Shown piece by piece: positions 37,640-50,098 of a stretch of 64,000 nt of DNA. The stretch is from Rotaria sp. Silwood1 (lineage: Eukaryota > Rotifera > Eurotatoria > Philodinida > Philodinidae). The stretch spans positions 71,944 through 135,943 of the forward strand of contig CAJNOP010000176.1 in the NCBI GenBank assembly GCA_905250075.1, written 5' to 3'. Position numbers and translations under genes: made by a program. The notes beneath the pieces were generated by a model. That model was not told where the DNA came from. It ran no database searches and was given only the letters and a program-made list of their open reading frames with translations. The stretch's first letter is position 1. The number at the start of each line of letters is the position of its first letter.

Positions 37640-40600
37640 GTTATAATTTATACTCTTCTCAAAAACATTCGGATAGTCATATTGACTAACTGTTATCACC
37701 AGTTTAATGTATGATAAATCTCAGGCACATGATGATGATGATCATGAAGTTTTCTAACCTATATTACAAAAGTAAATCGAATATCGTACGATATTTGGTC
37801 GAAGACAATGCCAACTAATCATAATACTGTAGAGTGTATTGATTGAAAATCACGATAGGATTTGAAATATAAGCATCACTAACTGTATTTTTAGCTTTTC
37901 GTTGACAATAAGGAATTTGATGTGGCATCTTTTCTCGAATATTTGATTTTATTTGACTGACAGAAGTTAAAACAAGTACTTTCTTTTCTTTGTCTTTGCG
38001 GACAAGAGAAGCATTCCTTATATATAACATCATACTATACAGTTTTGAATAGCTTCTGTAGGAAAAATGAGATAATGTGCTTGCACAACAGACAAATATT
38101 TGCTTTTCACTCTTATGTGTTGACTGAAATGAATCCACTAATATATATTTTGTACAATCTTCAAAATATTAAAAAAAATATGTGATTCTAAAAATAGTTT
38201 TGGGATCATATTCCCTGGTATATTATTACTTTAATATCTGGAAATGAAAGAAAAATATCAAATAAAAATGCTCTACTGGACAATTGAACCATTTTTACTT
38301 TCATCAACTTGTCAGTGTATTGCAATTGATCGATGATTTTGAAGCCATAGAAGTTCAAATGGCTAAAAATCTGATATTTTTTGCTCGTTTAGTTACAGAC
38401 GATAATAAGTGAACTATACATTCTTTAGTGGATATTCCTATTTTTTAATACAAAAACGGAGAGAGATTAACACAATAACAAATCAGACATTAATTTTTGA
38501 TGAAGCGACTTGTCAGAATTATTTAAATATTGTTTCTGCTCGAAATAGTTTTGTTTCTTGTAAGTTTACTACAGGGATAAACATTGAGAACTGTGCATGT
38601 ATTTAAAGTGAAATCAATTAATTATAGTGCTATAAAGCAACATTGAAACTTACTAAGTAGTAACGAGTTTGTGTTTTGCATATTCTGCTAAAATATTGAT
38701 TATTGTATTTGAGTTTTCAAACCATCATAGACTTAAATAAGTGTGATGAGTGTGCTTCGAATAAACAATGGCTTAAAAAACCTATCGTTTCTATGTAAAA
38801 TTTGAAAATTTTCTATCAACATACTGGAAACTGGTAAAACTATTACGAGATATAGTCATGATCATTCTTCTGCTTGCCATAGTTATTTTTACGAGTATCC
38901 TACTTCCTTTTCAAGATCTCTAAAAAAAAACGATGAAACGAAAAAGTTCTGAAACTTTCAGTCCAAATAGACCATTGTTAATTATGTAAAGGTTCATGAG
39001 ACTTAACGAAATCGAATGCATTATTCTTTGACAACATATAGACAAACCAGATGATAAATATGAGCAAACTTATACTGCCGAACTTCTATTATAAGACGTT
39101 GATCAAACGAGCTGAAACTTTTTTTCTCAAGAGTATGACAAATTGGCGTGACTATATTTTTTCTTTATTGCAAATTTGCACCCGACTATTGAAAAAAGAA
39201 ACTTCGAATAAAAAAAATAAGATTTAAAAATGCTCGTCTTTTAACTCACATGCAACGAAACTAAAAAATGCTTTATTTGGTGCTTCTTCAACATTAGTGT
39301 AAATTTCCCAAAATTGGTGTGTACTGATGACCACTACACAATTCTTCAATATCTATCACGATAGAGAATTTTGGATGCCAAATGAGCTGTTTTTCATCCT
39401 TCCTTGTTAAATATCTCCAGAAAACATCATGGCATAGGACTGAAAATTTCATGTGATTTGAATATAACTTGGTCAAGAACGATTTAGAAGAAACTCAAGA
39501 CATATGTCTATATTTTATGAATTCCAATTGTTCATTATTTCTTCTGAATATTGACAATCACTTGACATTGCGAAGGATTTATCTATATCTCTTATTAAAT
39601 AGCGATGACAAAGATTTTTGAATTATCTAAGTTATTCAGTGCTGTCTATGTACTGTTCTAAATATTGTTCATTCATCATCTAATAGGTTCAACTTGAGAA
39701 TTACTCGGTAAACAATACCAGAAGTTTGACAGAAATTTATTAAATTGAATTTTTTCATTTCATCCGTTTTCATCCTCAATTTACTTTTAATGATTCAGTA
39801 CATGTCCATAATAACTATTACATGATGTTACACTTGTCTTTCTTTTTCTAGAATTAACGGTCATTGTTGATATACAAGATATTGTTTCAATCAACTTGAT
39901 CAACGTTCATTACACCAGCTTCATGTACTCCTATCGAAGGTTTGAAAATTGATGAGTACTGTTTATCAATCCTTTCAAAAATCACAATGTTCTTGATATA
40001 TAGATTGCATTTGATCGTAAAAATTTCGAGTCAATACAGTTACAAGCATAATGTGTCTTGTTACTCATTAATGGCTATGTCGAGTCTACAGTGCTTGGTT
40101 TACTTGAGTAGATTTGGAGTATGAATATGAGTTTGGAGATGCATAGGTGTGCGTTACTACTTCCAGATCAAACCCACATCCACACCCTTTGTTTTCGATA
40201 TTTCAAAACATTTTGATATCAGTAGGGTGATTCTAGTAAACGAGATTGACCTTGAATAAATTAATTTTTCTAGGATTGTTTGTTTATCGATGTTATGTGC
40301 CGAAGTCAAAAAACAATGTTAATTTTTCAATTTGAAACATAATTATAGTAAGTAACATAGGTTTCGTTTTAAAACCTTTCAATTCAAAACAGATCTACTG
40401 ATTTTTGAATCCACTGAAAATTTTTTCTTGATTTTTTTCTTATTCGTTTTTTTTTCTTTGATGTATTGATAAGAACCAGTTGTTTATTGGGATGTAGGTA
40501 AACCGAGCAAAAAAAAAATGTCAATAGAAAAGGTGTAGACGGTTTGCCACGTGTTGTTCTTTATGTTACATGCATCATTGAATTGAGAATGAATATTTTT

Positions 40601-41165
40601 ACCAGAGTGTGCATAGAATGAAAATAAAAAATAATGTTTTAGAAATATATTTAGCAAGAATGTCAAATCTATTTAAAGAAAAAAGTAATGATTTTAATTA
40701 TAATTGAATTTTATTTAAATTTCAAAAGAAAAACTTACAATACAATAGATGAATAATTTAATATTCTAACATGGGTAAAGAATAACAGTGTTATCTTAAT
40801 GTAGTTTGTTAATATTCGAAAAATTTCAAAGTTGTTGAGAATAAATTCTAAATTGACATGTGATAGGAAGAATATTTCAAACATCAAGATAAAAGTCTAA
40901 GCGAAACCTTTTCATTTATGTAAAACTGGAAAAAAGAAGTTATGTAGGCAAGCCTACAGTAATGTTTAGTCACAAAGTAAATAAAAAGTGTGGTAGGTAA
41001 ATGATTATCTTTTCTTTCACAATGAATCACGTATAATAATAATGCATGAATCAGAAAAAAAAATAATGGTATTGGATGTTTCCTTAAAATGAATATCAGT
41101 TACAATAATATAAAAATAACATTCATCAGTATCATTGTATTAAAACGTAATTATTTCATATAGAT
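37640..41165. other. Intergenic, only weak coding scraps
   Basis: No supported gene. Frames at 37815-38138 (minus, 107 codons) and 38409-38606 (plus, 65 codons, no ATG) have mixed protein-like composition, as does an ATG-less run at about 38250-38412, but I found no domain or splice-consistent model. A GAT microsatellite lies at 37726-37742. Confidence 0.45.
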
Positions 41166-42347
41166 ATGACTACTGTTGACATAATTCAAACTAAAGATTT
41201 CATCAAACAATCTTCTCGGCATAGTAGTTGTTTTCATGAAGGTAAGATGGAAAAACAAAATACAATTGTTACTCAAAAAATAGATATTCCAAAACAAGAA
41301 GTTATTGCTCAAAAAAAATATTCTTTAAATGAATCGGAATCAATACGAGAAGCTCGAATTCGTAGTCTTTCTCATTGGTCACATTTTACACCAAGTAATG
41401 AATCAATGGCATCTGCTGGTTGGTTTTCATGTAATGTTAATGATCGTGTTATTTGTATATATTGCAATACAATTTGTCATGGATGGACAATCAATGATGA
41501 TCCAGTGGAAGTTCATACAAGATTTGCTCCACAATGTCCATTTATTCTTTCAATGCCTTCAGTAAATAGTTCACCAAATATAATTAAAGATACAATTGAC
41601 GAAAAATTTGAACCATCCCATCCAAATATGGCTGAAATATCTCGTCGAGAGGCAACATTTTCTAATGCTAATTGGACAGAAAATTTGCCAAGTATTGAAA
41701 GTTTAGTTCGTGCAGGATTCTTTTGTGCTGGTATTAATAATTCAGTAACATGTTTTTATTGTAATGGTTCATTACATAAATGGGGTTCCAAAGATAATCC
41801 TATGATTGAACATGCTCGTTGGTTTCCTTATTGTACTTATGCTAAAAATTTATGTGGAAATCAATTATATGAAAAAATTCAAACATCGAAAAAAAAACTT
41901 ATTTTAATGAAAAATAAAGTTGATAAAGATCAACTTACTCCTTTAGTTGCAGCACGACTTGATTTACCTATAGTTGAACGTCTTCGTTCCCAATATTCAT
42001 TAGCAATAATTAAACGTTGCATTGAAGATCAATTAAAAATTAAAAATGATGATTTTAAATCAGATATTGATTTAACAATCGCTTGTTCTATTCTTCAAAA
42101 ACAAATTGATATTATTCAAGGTTCTGCAGACAATATAAGAATTCCATCAAAATCTCAACAATTAAATAGTTCATCTCAATCATTAAAACAATCATTAGGT
42201 GAATGTTTCATATGTCTTACTGAAGAGAAACAATTAGCATGTATGCCTTGTGGACATTTATGTGCTTGTGTTCCTTGTGGATATGCACTTCATTCATGTC
42301 CAATTTGTAGACAAAAAATTCAAGGTTTTATGAGAATTAGTTCTTAA
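41166..42347 (+). CDS. Inhibitor of apoptosis protein: two BIR domains and RING
   Basis: A single exon of 393 residues from the ATG at 41166. BIR1 spans about residues 61-127 with zinc ligands Cys97, Cys100, His117 and Cys124 (Cx2C-x16-H-x6-C). BIR2 spans about 160-226 with Cys196, Cys199, His216 and Cys223 in the same spacing. A C-terminal RING at 347-381 has CFICLTEE, PCGHLCACVPC and CPICRQ. The 120-residue linker is helical and may include a degenerate UBA-like region. Architecture matches insect DIAP1 and vertebrate BIRC7/BIRC2-like proteins: caspase or IAP-binding-motif partner binding through BIRs, E3 ubiquitin ligase activity through RING. Residues 1-60 are low-complexity. All ligands are present, so it should be functional. 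Cytosolic. Confidence 0.96.
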   Translation: MTTVDIIQTKDFIKQSSRHSSCFHEGKMEKQNTIVTQKIDIPKQEVIAQKKYSLNESESIREARIRSLSHWSHFTPSNESMASAGWFSCNVNDRVICIYCNTICHGWTINDDPVEVHTRFAPQCPFILSMPSVNSSPNIIKDTIDEKFEPSHPNMAEISRREATFSNANWTENLPSIESLVRAGFFCAGINNSVTCFYCNGSLHKWGSKDNPMIEHARWFPYCTYAKNLCGNQLYEKIQTSKKKLILMKNKVDKDQLTPLVAARLDLPIVERLRSQYSLAIIKRCIEDQLKIKNDDFKSDIDLTIACSILQKQIDIIQGSADNIRIPSKSQQLNSSSQSLKQSLGECFICLTEEKQLACMPCGHLCACVPCGYALHSCPICRQKIQGFMRISS

Positions 42348-42917
42348 TTTTTCTTGTAAACGTTAAGTTAATTTCTTTGTGTATAGTTCTGTAATGTTTG
42401 TACATAAATGTTTTTAATGTTCGATTGTAAGAACAGCGTGTATATGATTAACAGTTCTATGTTTAAATAATTTTTTTACGACTAGGAATACATAAAACGT
42501 TTGATATTTGAATATGGAAACGATTCGAATCTACTTATATACAGTCATATATATTTGTTGAGTAGTAATCATAATTTTGTAGATGAAAATAAATTAATTT
42601 CTATGTTTTAAATTTAAATAATAAAAAAATAACAATTTATTTTAATTTTTGTTCACACTGAAACCATAGCTATTAGCTTGTATAACATTGTATTAGCTAC
42701 GATGCATGAATCATCATTATGTTTGTTTTGTTTTTTTTTCACATTCTGATTCATTATATGTCAAAATGAGTAATATGAGCTGCGAATAGGTTTGTCAAAA
42801 TATTTTCAAAATCTTTGAATAGGATAAGTTTCAAGAAAAAAAGATCTATCTATGTCGAAGTATCAATAACAAAGTTTAGTAACTTCAAATATTTTTTATA
42901 ATATCTATGAAACTATT
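42348..42917. other. 3' flank of the IAP gene
   Basis: AT-rich; AATAAA-like signals near 42588 (GAAAATAAATTAA). No gene seen. Confidence 0.5.
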
Positions 42918-43343
42918 CCCCAGGTCGATCATTCCGGATGTTCGTAACGGCGTCGTAAACGGTATAAAACAGCGCTATTACGGGCCGTAATCCGTCAGCC
43001 CGTTTTACGACCACCGTTTAGTGCAGTAAACGATCATCGTTTTTACAAGAAACAGTCATCGTTTTTCACCGTATTTTAGCCGTAAAACGGTATTCCGAAA
43101 AACGGTCTCCATACAATATCGTCCAATATTATACAATATTGCTTCTCACATTATTTTCACCATCCCATTTTACGGCAAAAATACGGCGAAAAACGATGGC
43201 CGTTCCTTGTAAAAACGATGATCGTTTACTGCACTAAACGGTGGTCGTAAAACGGGCTGACGGATTACGGCCCGTAATAGCGCCGTTTTTCGCCGTTTTA
43301 TACCGTTTAGGGTCGTTTACGACGCCGTTTTCTTTGACCTGGG
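42918..43343. mobile_element. CpG-rich palindromic MITE
   Basis: The 426-bp element has outer ends CCCAGGTC and its complement. The left arm (to about 43085) and right arm (from about 43175) are near-identical inverted copies, with one long perfect stretch, 42972-43042 against 43203-43277, that contains CGGGCCGTAATCCGTCAGC. The sequence is built from reiterated AAACGG/CCGTTTT words and is far richer in CpG than anything around it. The centre is AT-rich. The overlapping open frames on both strands are by-products of the palindrome. Confidence 0.9.
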
Positions 43344-44660
43344 TCTCTACTATAAAAAAAAATACTCGTACACAGTTGAATATGAATGTTAATTTGTACC
43401 ATAAAAAAATATTTTTCTTGATGAAGCACGATTGAAAAATACAATTCCTCATCATATACAATATTAACAATATTTTTTTATATTAATTATCTGTTCTTGT
43501 CGGCTTTCTCTTTTTATTTACGGAGTGTGGGTGTGGATGGATGTTGCGATAATGGTTCTCTTCATCCTACATTCACATTCTAGCCATAATGGTGCGTCTT
43601 TGTCAAGGATTTTTGTCGAAAAGTCCTTGTACATGGCTAATTCGAAATCATTTGTGGTTCACAGCTCTTGTCCTTACTGCTTAACATGTGTCCGTCATTC
43701 TGTTTTTTATGTCTAATCTTTTTGAGAGAAAAAAAGCCGTATGATACCGTTGTGATGTTTGTTATAAAAGCGATTTTGACTTAAAAAAGGGAACCACATC
43801 TTGAACGCTGCATACGACAAGTTTGGACTAATCTAAATGATAGAAACATAAAGAAAAATGTTAAATTTGAATATGCACATAATATTTCACTTACCGATCG
43901 TCTAGCCGATTTGTTACATGCCAATAAAAACTCTAAAATGTTATTTTATACAATTTTATTAAGAGTTTTAAATTTCATCGTGAATAAGGTTCATTTTGGG
44001 CTACTCGAAACTTTGTTGAAGGACATTCTTTTAAAAAGTGACTAGTCTTGACAAAAAGATGCAAAACGTTTGAAAGTACAACTAATGGGTAGTGTGTGGA
44101 CATTTTAGATTAGTCTTGTTGGTGGTTCTACTTAACTTTTATTGGTACATTCATTATCAAATCAACGACCATTGTATTCTTTGGATTCTTATAATTGTGA
44201 ATCTTTCATTGATAGTTAACTGGGAAGCACTATATCTTGAGCATTTTTTTCGAACTTTAACATTGAACAAAAACCCAATTGCTTTTGTTTCCTATACAAT
44301 TTTCAAGAGTTAATTTCCAATTTGTTTTTCATCGAAAACCAATATGAAAATCATAAGTATGAAAAGAAAACAATTTCAAATAAATTATTGCATAGGATAT
44401 GTTTTCAATGGATGATGTTAAATACTTAGGGTGTATCAAAAGTTTGAATCACAATGTTTAAAATTTTATAAAACAGTAAATATTGAATGTTTCATTATGG
44501 GAATTTATAGTATAACGTCTAGTCTTCAATAATCTATAGAGCAGCTCTATCTTGGATTTAGTTCTAACATCTTGCTAGATAAAATCTATAGTACTTATGC
44601 CCAAGAAAAGATTATGACAACATAAAACCAGAATACGAAAAGGAAAAAATATTCGTAGTT
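43344..44660. other. Intergenic with unidentified coding-like scrap
   Basis: A plus-strand frame of about 85 codons at 43790-44044, with no ATG, reads like protein (RCIRQVWTNLNDRN, ISLTDRLADLLHANKNS), and another ATG-less run follows at 44092-44313. They may be one broken mobile-element or gene relic; I recognise no family. The rest is AT-rich spacer. Confidence 0.35.
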
Positions 44661-45710
44661 TTATTTTATGAAATGCTCAAAATAAGCACCACTATTTTCT
44701 ATACACAGTTCCATCCTTTCTAACAGTTTATCGAAAGTCCTTTTAAACTCGTTTATTGGAATATTTTTCACTATGGTGGAAACCTCCTGAACCAATGATT
44801 CTTCGTTTGTGTGATCAGCCAGATTTCTCTTGATATAATCATTTAGCTAAAAGTCACACGGTGCAAGATCTGGTGAATGTAGTGGATGTGGGATTATTTC
44901 AATATCTTCCTCTGTTAAATAATTAACAACATCTCGATGAGTATGAAGACGACCATTATCATGAAGCAGTTTATATTTTGTGCGTGACGATTTTCCATTT
45001 TTTCTTATTTCATTGATAACAGGTATGAGACAATTTTCAATATCATAGCTGTGATCGATAGTCTTGCCTTTATCTACTTTATGTATAAGAACAGGACCAG
45101 TGGATGTAAAGAATAAGCAAAACAGTGTTCTAGGTTCAGATCTATTCCGACGAATAACGGTCCTTGGTGTTTCATGTTCACAAGCCCAGGTAGAATTGCT
45201 TGACTTTCGACCAATCTGTCTGTGATAAATCCATGTCTCATCACCAGTAATAATATCACATAATCGCCATGTTCCGTTTCTGAATTTCTCTAAACTTTGA
45301 CGACAAATTCTAAATCGTTCTTGTTTTTGTTCGTCAGTGAGTTTATGAGCAACCGAACTTGATATAACTTTTCTTATCTTTAGACAATCATGAATAATTC
45401 GTTCTATTGTACCACGAGATAGATCGGTCTCAATCGTAATATCATCATAAGTTGAGTGTGGATCATCTTCGATAACTTGTCGAACGCGCTCAATTTTTTC
45501 ATCTGTAAGTACCGAAATCGGACGACCAGATCGAGGATCATTACTGACATCTTCTCTTCCTTCACGAAAACGTTTTGCCCATTTTCTGACCATTGGATAT
45601 GATGGAGCATCAGGTCCCAATGCTTCTCTAAGTTTGTCGAAGATTGTTTTTGAATCTATTCCCAAAATAGCTCGAATTCTGATATAGTATCGATTAAATT
45701 CATCAGTCAT
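44661..45710 (-). pseudogene. Mariner transposase with one premature stop
   Basis: The ATG at 45710 opens a mariner-family transposase. The first 287 residues include the paired helix-turn-helix (VRKWAKRFREGRED, then DLSRGTIERII), the linker motif and the catalytic acids Asp157 (ITGDETW), Asp251 (LHDNGRLH) and Asp286 (SPDLAPCDF), giving the DD34D spacing. A TAG at 44847-44849 follows immediately after the third aspartate and its neighbour; the frame then continues without another stop or shift for 61 residues (LNDYIKRNLADH onward) to TAA at 44661, total length as expected for mariner (about 345-350). So a single nonsense change disables an otherwise full-length gene. I could not find clear terminal inverted repeats; AGGGTGTATCAAAAGTTT near 44429 may be one end. 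Confidence 0.93.
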
Positions 45711-46475
45711 GTTTAATAGATCGTTTTAAAGTTGAAATCAGAACGGAACTATACAGGATGAATCAAGAAACTTCGGAAGGGAACAATCAGGATCGGCACA
45801 TTTTGACAAATTTCGGGATTGGACAAACTAAAGTCGGTTCTATTGAAAAATTTTCGGGAAAGTACACGAAAAAGTTTCTCACACAGAACTCTGGTTTAAG
45901 ATGATGGCGATCAAGATGAGAACATCAAATCAAAAAATAAAATTTTGACAGATGTTTTGGTTTCTTTAAGTCTTATAGGGTTCTCTTAAATATATAACAC
46001 ACTATTAGCATAATATGAAATTTTTATTGTAGATAGAGTCAATGGATTGAGCCAAGAGAAAGAGAGACAGGATATCTTTTAGAGAAAGGCAAAGCAAAGA
46101 AAGAAAAATCTGATAGAAGCAATGAGATAGAGCGAGACTTTTACCTGCATTCGACATCTAGTTCAGAAATATGTTAAAGTAAATAAAGCAATGAACTGAT
46201 TTCATAAGCAGTAGTATATGCTTTTACATTTTGTTACCGTTCATTATTAATAAAATATCCGCAATCACTCTTCCGGGAAAAATGTCCGAGGAGTTCACAA
46301 AAATCCACGGAAAGTGTCTAAGTACTATCGAATTCCTAGAGAGTTGCTGATGGTTCTCTGTGGACTTCCTCTTGAATCTACAGCAATTGTATAAAAGCAG
46401 CCCAACAGTTTTTAAAGATGTAATTGCTAAGACCTATACGGAGGCAGGTGGAGTCATAAAACTTCGACTTAAAAC
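45711..46475. other. Spacer between two transposase relics
   Basis: AT-rich with an AGAGA-rich patch (46050-46140). AGGATGAATCAAGAAACTTC near 45758 may be a mariner or other element terminus. No gene seen. Confidence 0.45.
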
Positions 46476-47294
46476 TTGCACTCACTATTTTCTTCGAAAA
46501 TTCATAGAAGTTTCATACTATGTGAATTAAATATCTTCCAACGAACACAATGTATTCTAAAACATAATCAGCGTTTAATAGTTAATTGTCAGCAACGTGC
46601 TTGTCTTCAACTGGCTAATGATACAGTCAACAGTAGATTCTATCGACAATTTCATCAAAATAGTAAACTTTATGATTTAAAAATAATGTTACATGTAGAT
46701 GGAATACAAGCGATCACAACGAAAGCTAAAACATTTTATCCAGTTAGTAGAACAATACTAGTACTATCGGCTTCTGTACGCTAATACCCTAAAAGCAAAC
46801 TTCTTTTCGTAATTTATTTGTCTGAAAACGAACCTGCACCATTGTTACTATACGCAAATTCGTGTCAATACATGGAATATATAGTTAATGAAAATTACAT
46901 CGTTACTATGAATAAAGACAGAAAATTACACTGTTCAAGTTCAATTATTTAAAGCTGATCTTCTATGTCGTGCAACATCGCTTTGCATTAAATAGTACCA
47001 TGACATTAAAGTTGTTCAGATTATTTACAGTATGAACAAATCATTCGAGAAATATATATTGGTTAGACATACATCGCAACATAACAAACTCGTTCACACC
47101 TGACTCAGTTGGCAGCAGCTACTGAAACTGATGGTAACCAAAATCAGACTTCAATATTTGGCATTCATGACAAATCATCATTCTTCTTGTTGTTTATTAA
47201 TGTACTAGAATGTTGTCCATATGATTATATGCATCTACGTTCCAGATTAGTGAAAAATTGTTCTTGTATTAGAAAAAGTAAACATCAGTATTAG
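46476..47294 (+). pseudogene. Decayed CACTA-like (EnSpm) transposase
   Basis: Successive frame-broken blocks keep the order of metazoan CACTA-like transposases: LKIMLHVDGIQAITTKAKTF (the hxxDGxxxxxSxxxxxxP block) at about 46677-46745, then LLFVIYLSENEPAPLL after a TAA at 46783, a FKADLLCRATSL block near 46950, and a final frame (47109-47294) with QTSIFGIHDKSSFFL and DYMHLRSRLVKN, matching the G(I/V)KGxSxL...DxMHxxxxGVxK region. At least three stops or shifts separate them, so it is not functional. Family assignment rests on motif order only. Confidence 0.6.
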
Positions 47295-47845
47295 CAACTT
47301 TTTGTTTGACTATGAAGCCTGAGAAACAAGCATTTCGCTACCTAAAATTTTAAATCTAATTATTTCTCTTTTTTGAAATTCTTATGAAACTTTAGTAGTG
47401 CTTGAGACAAAGTGCGTAACTGGTGGAATAGGCGCGGATTTTTATGAACTTTTTTTTATGTTATTAGTTAGTACACTTCACGTATATGTTCAACATTAGA
47501 CATATGAATGAAGAATATGGTGTTAACACTCTGATCTTTCATTGAAAATGAATCTGTTCAATAAATTGGTCAAGTGTAATATCATTGGCATCTATGAAAT
47601 AATAGAAATCGAAAGGTTATAATTTTTTTTTGTATTATTCATGTCATTTTCATTATTATTTATGTTCGGTTCAAAATAAATTAGGTCTCATTGTCAACTA
47701 TATTTTGTTGCTATTCAAGACATGTATTTCTGTGAGAATATTCAAAATATTGTCACGTTATATGTTTTCTCGATTACTATCGTAAAGATACTTCAGTTAT
47801 CTACGAAGATACAAAACTATATAAAGAAAGTTAGCAACCGATTCG
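47295..47845. other. Intergenic, no gene seen
   Basis: AT-rich spacer with no coding run. Confidence 0.5.
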
Positions 47846-47849
47846 AGTA

Positions 47850-48200
47850 TTTTTCGTGACGATTCGCCTGAGTACATAAGCCACTCGTGAATTATACGTC
47901 AATCGATGCAGAATTTCACGCTCTATCTCATGGCATATAATTCATCTCGATAAACGTCTTTTATAACTGACTCGGTTAATTGGAAACCTCAAAAACAGCT
48001 TTCCGGAAGAATAACTTGTAAAGATTCGCCCAGAAGCTTAAGCCACCTTTGAAAACTACACTAATCAATGAAGAATCGCGAACTCTATCCGATAGTATAT
48101 AATTCATGACGAAAAAAAAAACAAATTATGCCGTTCTAAATATTTCGAAAAAACTATTGACCGTCACCAAACAATCATTAAGCCACCTTTCAGATAATAA
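47850..48200. repeat. Degenerate tandem repeat, about 140-160-bp units
   Basis: Landmarks recur in order: GATTCGCC at about 47861 and 48023, TAAGCCAC at about 47877, 48038 and 48180, and TATATAATTCAT at about 47935 and 48095. That gives two full units and one partial unit with roughly 60-70 percent identity by eye. It has no coding frame. Confidence 0.55.
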
Positions 48201-50098
48201 TCCTCATAACGATTCTAAAAACAAATGTAATAAAAAAGACGACTTACGAAAAATATTTAGTATTTATGGTTAAAGGTTGTAAGATACATATGTTCCGACT
48301 AATATAAATAAAATGTCATCCATATGAGATTAAAATGTGAAACACGACGTAACTGTTGTTTCTAATTCCACGAAAATTGACTTTTTCGATCTATTTTGCA
48401 ACATGTTTCTTCGTTATTCTTTACTTAACACTCTCAAAATGCAACCAGGAAGTAGTTCATATGCTATAATCAGGTGCTAGTGATATATGGTCTTTTAATC
48501 GTATATTAACAAGGTCTGCAGTATTTGTGGTAGTCTGTGAAAGCCATCTGCCATGGTCTATGAGAAAAATCGGTGATAATTTCTACCTTATACACTTCAA
48601 CACTCCTTTTAGATCGTGTTTCACAAAACAGCAATCATTTAGCTGGTAGTCAAAGGGCCATGAAATACTTTTTCATGGACATAATAACCTAAATAGGTCC
48701 CATTTTATCAATCATATTTCATAATATTCATATCGTATTCTCTCATCGATATTAACTACTACAACCGTCAAGTTGTTAGAATTGATCATTTAATAGTATA
48801 TAACGCGTTCTAACTGTCCTAATAAAAATTTATAGTTCAAATCCTGAAATCTAAAATAAAATCTGACAAAAACACTTCTAGAAGTTGCTATAGAATAAAT
48901 TCTAAATTGAAAGTTTGCGGGCATTCGAAAGATGCTGAACAGTATTAACAATAAGACTTAGATTGTTCTAGAATATTCTAAAATCTTCTTCGAAATTTCA
49001 ACGACTGGTATACATTTGTGAATGTTTTAAATAATGTATTTCTTGACTTTTATGCAGATGAAAAACTTACATGTAAGATGTCAAGGATGATATGTAGCGT
49101 GATACATTGAGATATCACAGCTGTGAAATGGTTAGTATAAAAAAATGTAAACTGATCAAGTTATAACTCAGGACAATAATCAATAACACTGTTTATGAAC
49201 TTATTGAGATATATAATAATGTGTTTAGATCTGATTTAGATATAATTGATCTGTATAATAGACCTGTTTGTGAGTAAAATCAATGATTATAATACTAATA
49301 ATGTTGATTAAAAAAAAACAGAATACGAAAAAGACGTCAGTAAACAATAGAAAATATTTTTGGCCGAAAGGCAGAAATTAACAAAACGAATTGCTTGTCC
49401 GACGATCAATCATCTTGGAAAACAAGTATAGTTTGCATGAGAGTTGCCACTTCATGTATTTTTTATAAGTATCATGAGACTAAAAAACACATGAGTTACG
49501 TATTTCAGTTTCAATGAGGTAGCGCTAACAAGCTTTTTTTTTTCTTAGGATTGTAAGAAGATAATAAGTTTTATTTTTAAATCGGACTAATTACATCGAT
49601 TAATTAAAAAGTGCATGCTCTCTCTTGATTCTCTAGTTTAATAATTATCAGAAGTTTTTCGTAATGAATGAATATTCTGAAGTAGATAGCATGCAGAAAA
49701 ACAGTTGAATAAAAAAAATATATAATCTATTGTATCAACATCCCATTAATTCAAAGCATTAAAAAAATCTAATTGATGACATGCATCAATATGAATGTTA
49801 TCTTTTTTTTTACATTGCGAAAATACAACATATTGCTCACTAAAAGTTGCAATTCATAAACAATCCAACAAAAGTCGATCTACCAAAACATAATCACACT
49901 CCATGACCATGTCCATGGGTGTTCCCATAGTTATCGCGTAGCTCCCTAGTCATACTGTATAATATTTCCCAAATAGTAATTAAATTATCTATTTGTAAGA
50001 ACATATATTTATTCAAACGAACATACAATCAAACAAAATACAGAAAATTTTCTTTTACAATAAGCGCACACACTACTAGTTTATAATGCTTTTTTCAT
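48201..50098. other. Intergenic, no gene seen
   Basis: AT-rich; only short frames, no repeat pair or RNA gene noticed. It is the 3' flank of the GPCR on the minus strand. Confidence 0.5.

Noticed and set aside
43234..43470. Overlapping frames on both strands
   Set aside because: They are by-products of the CpG-rich palindrome; the two strands mirror each other.
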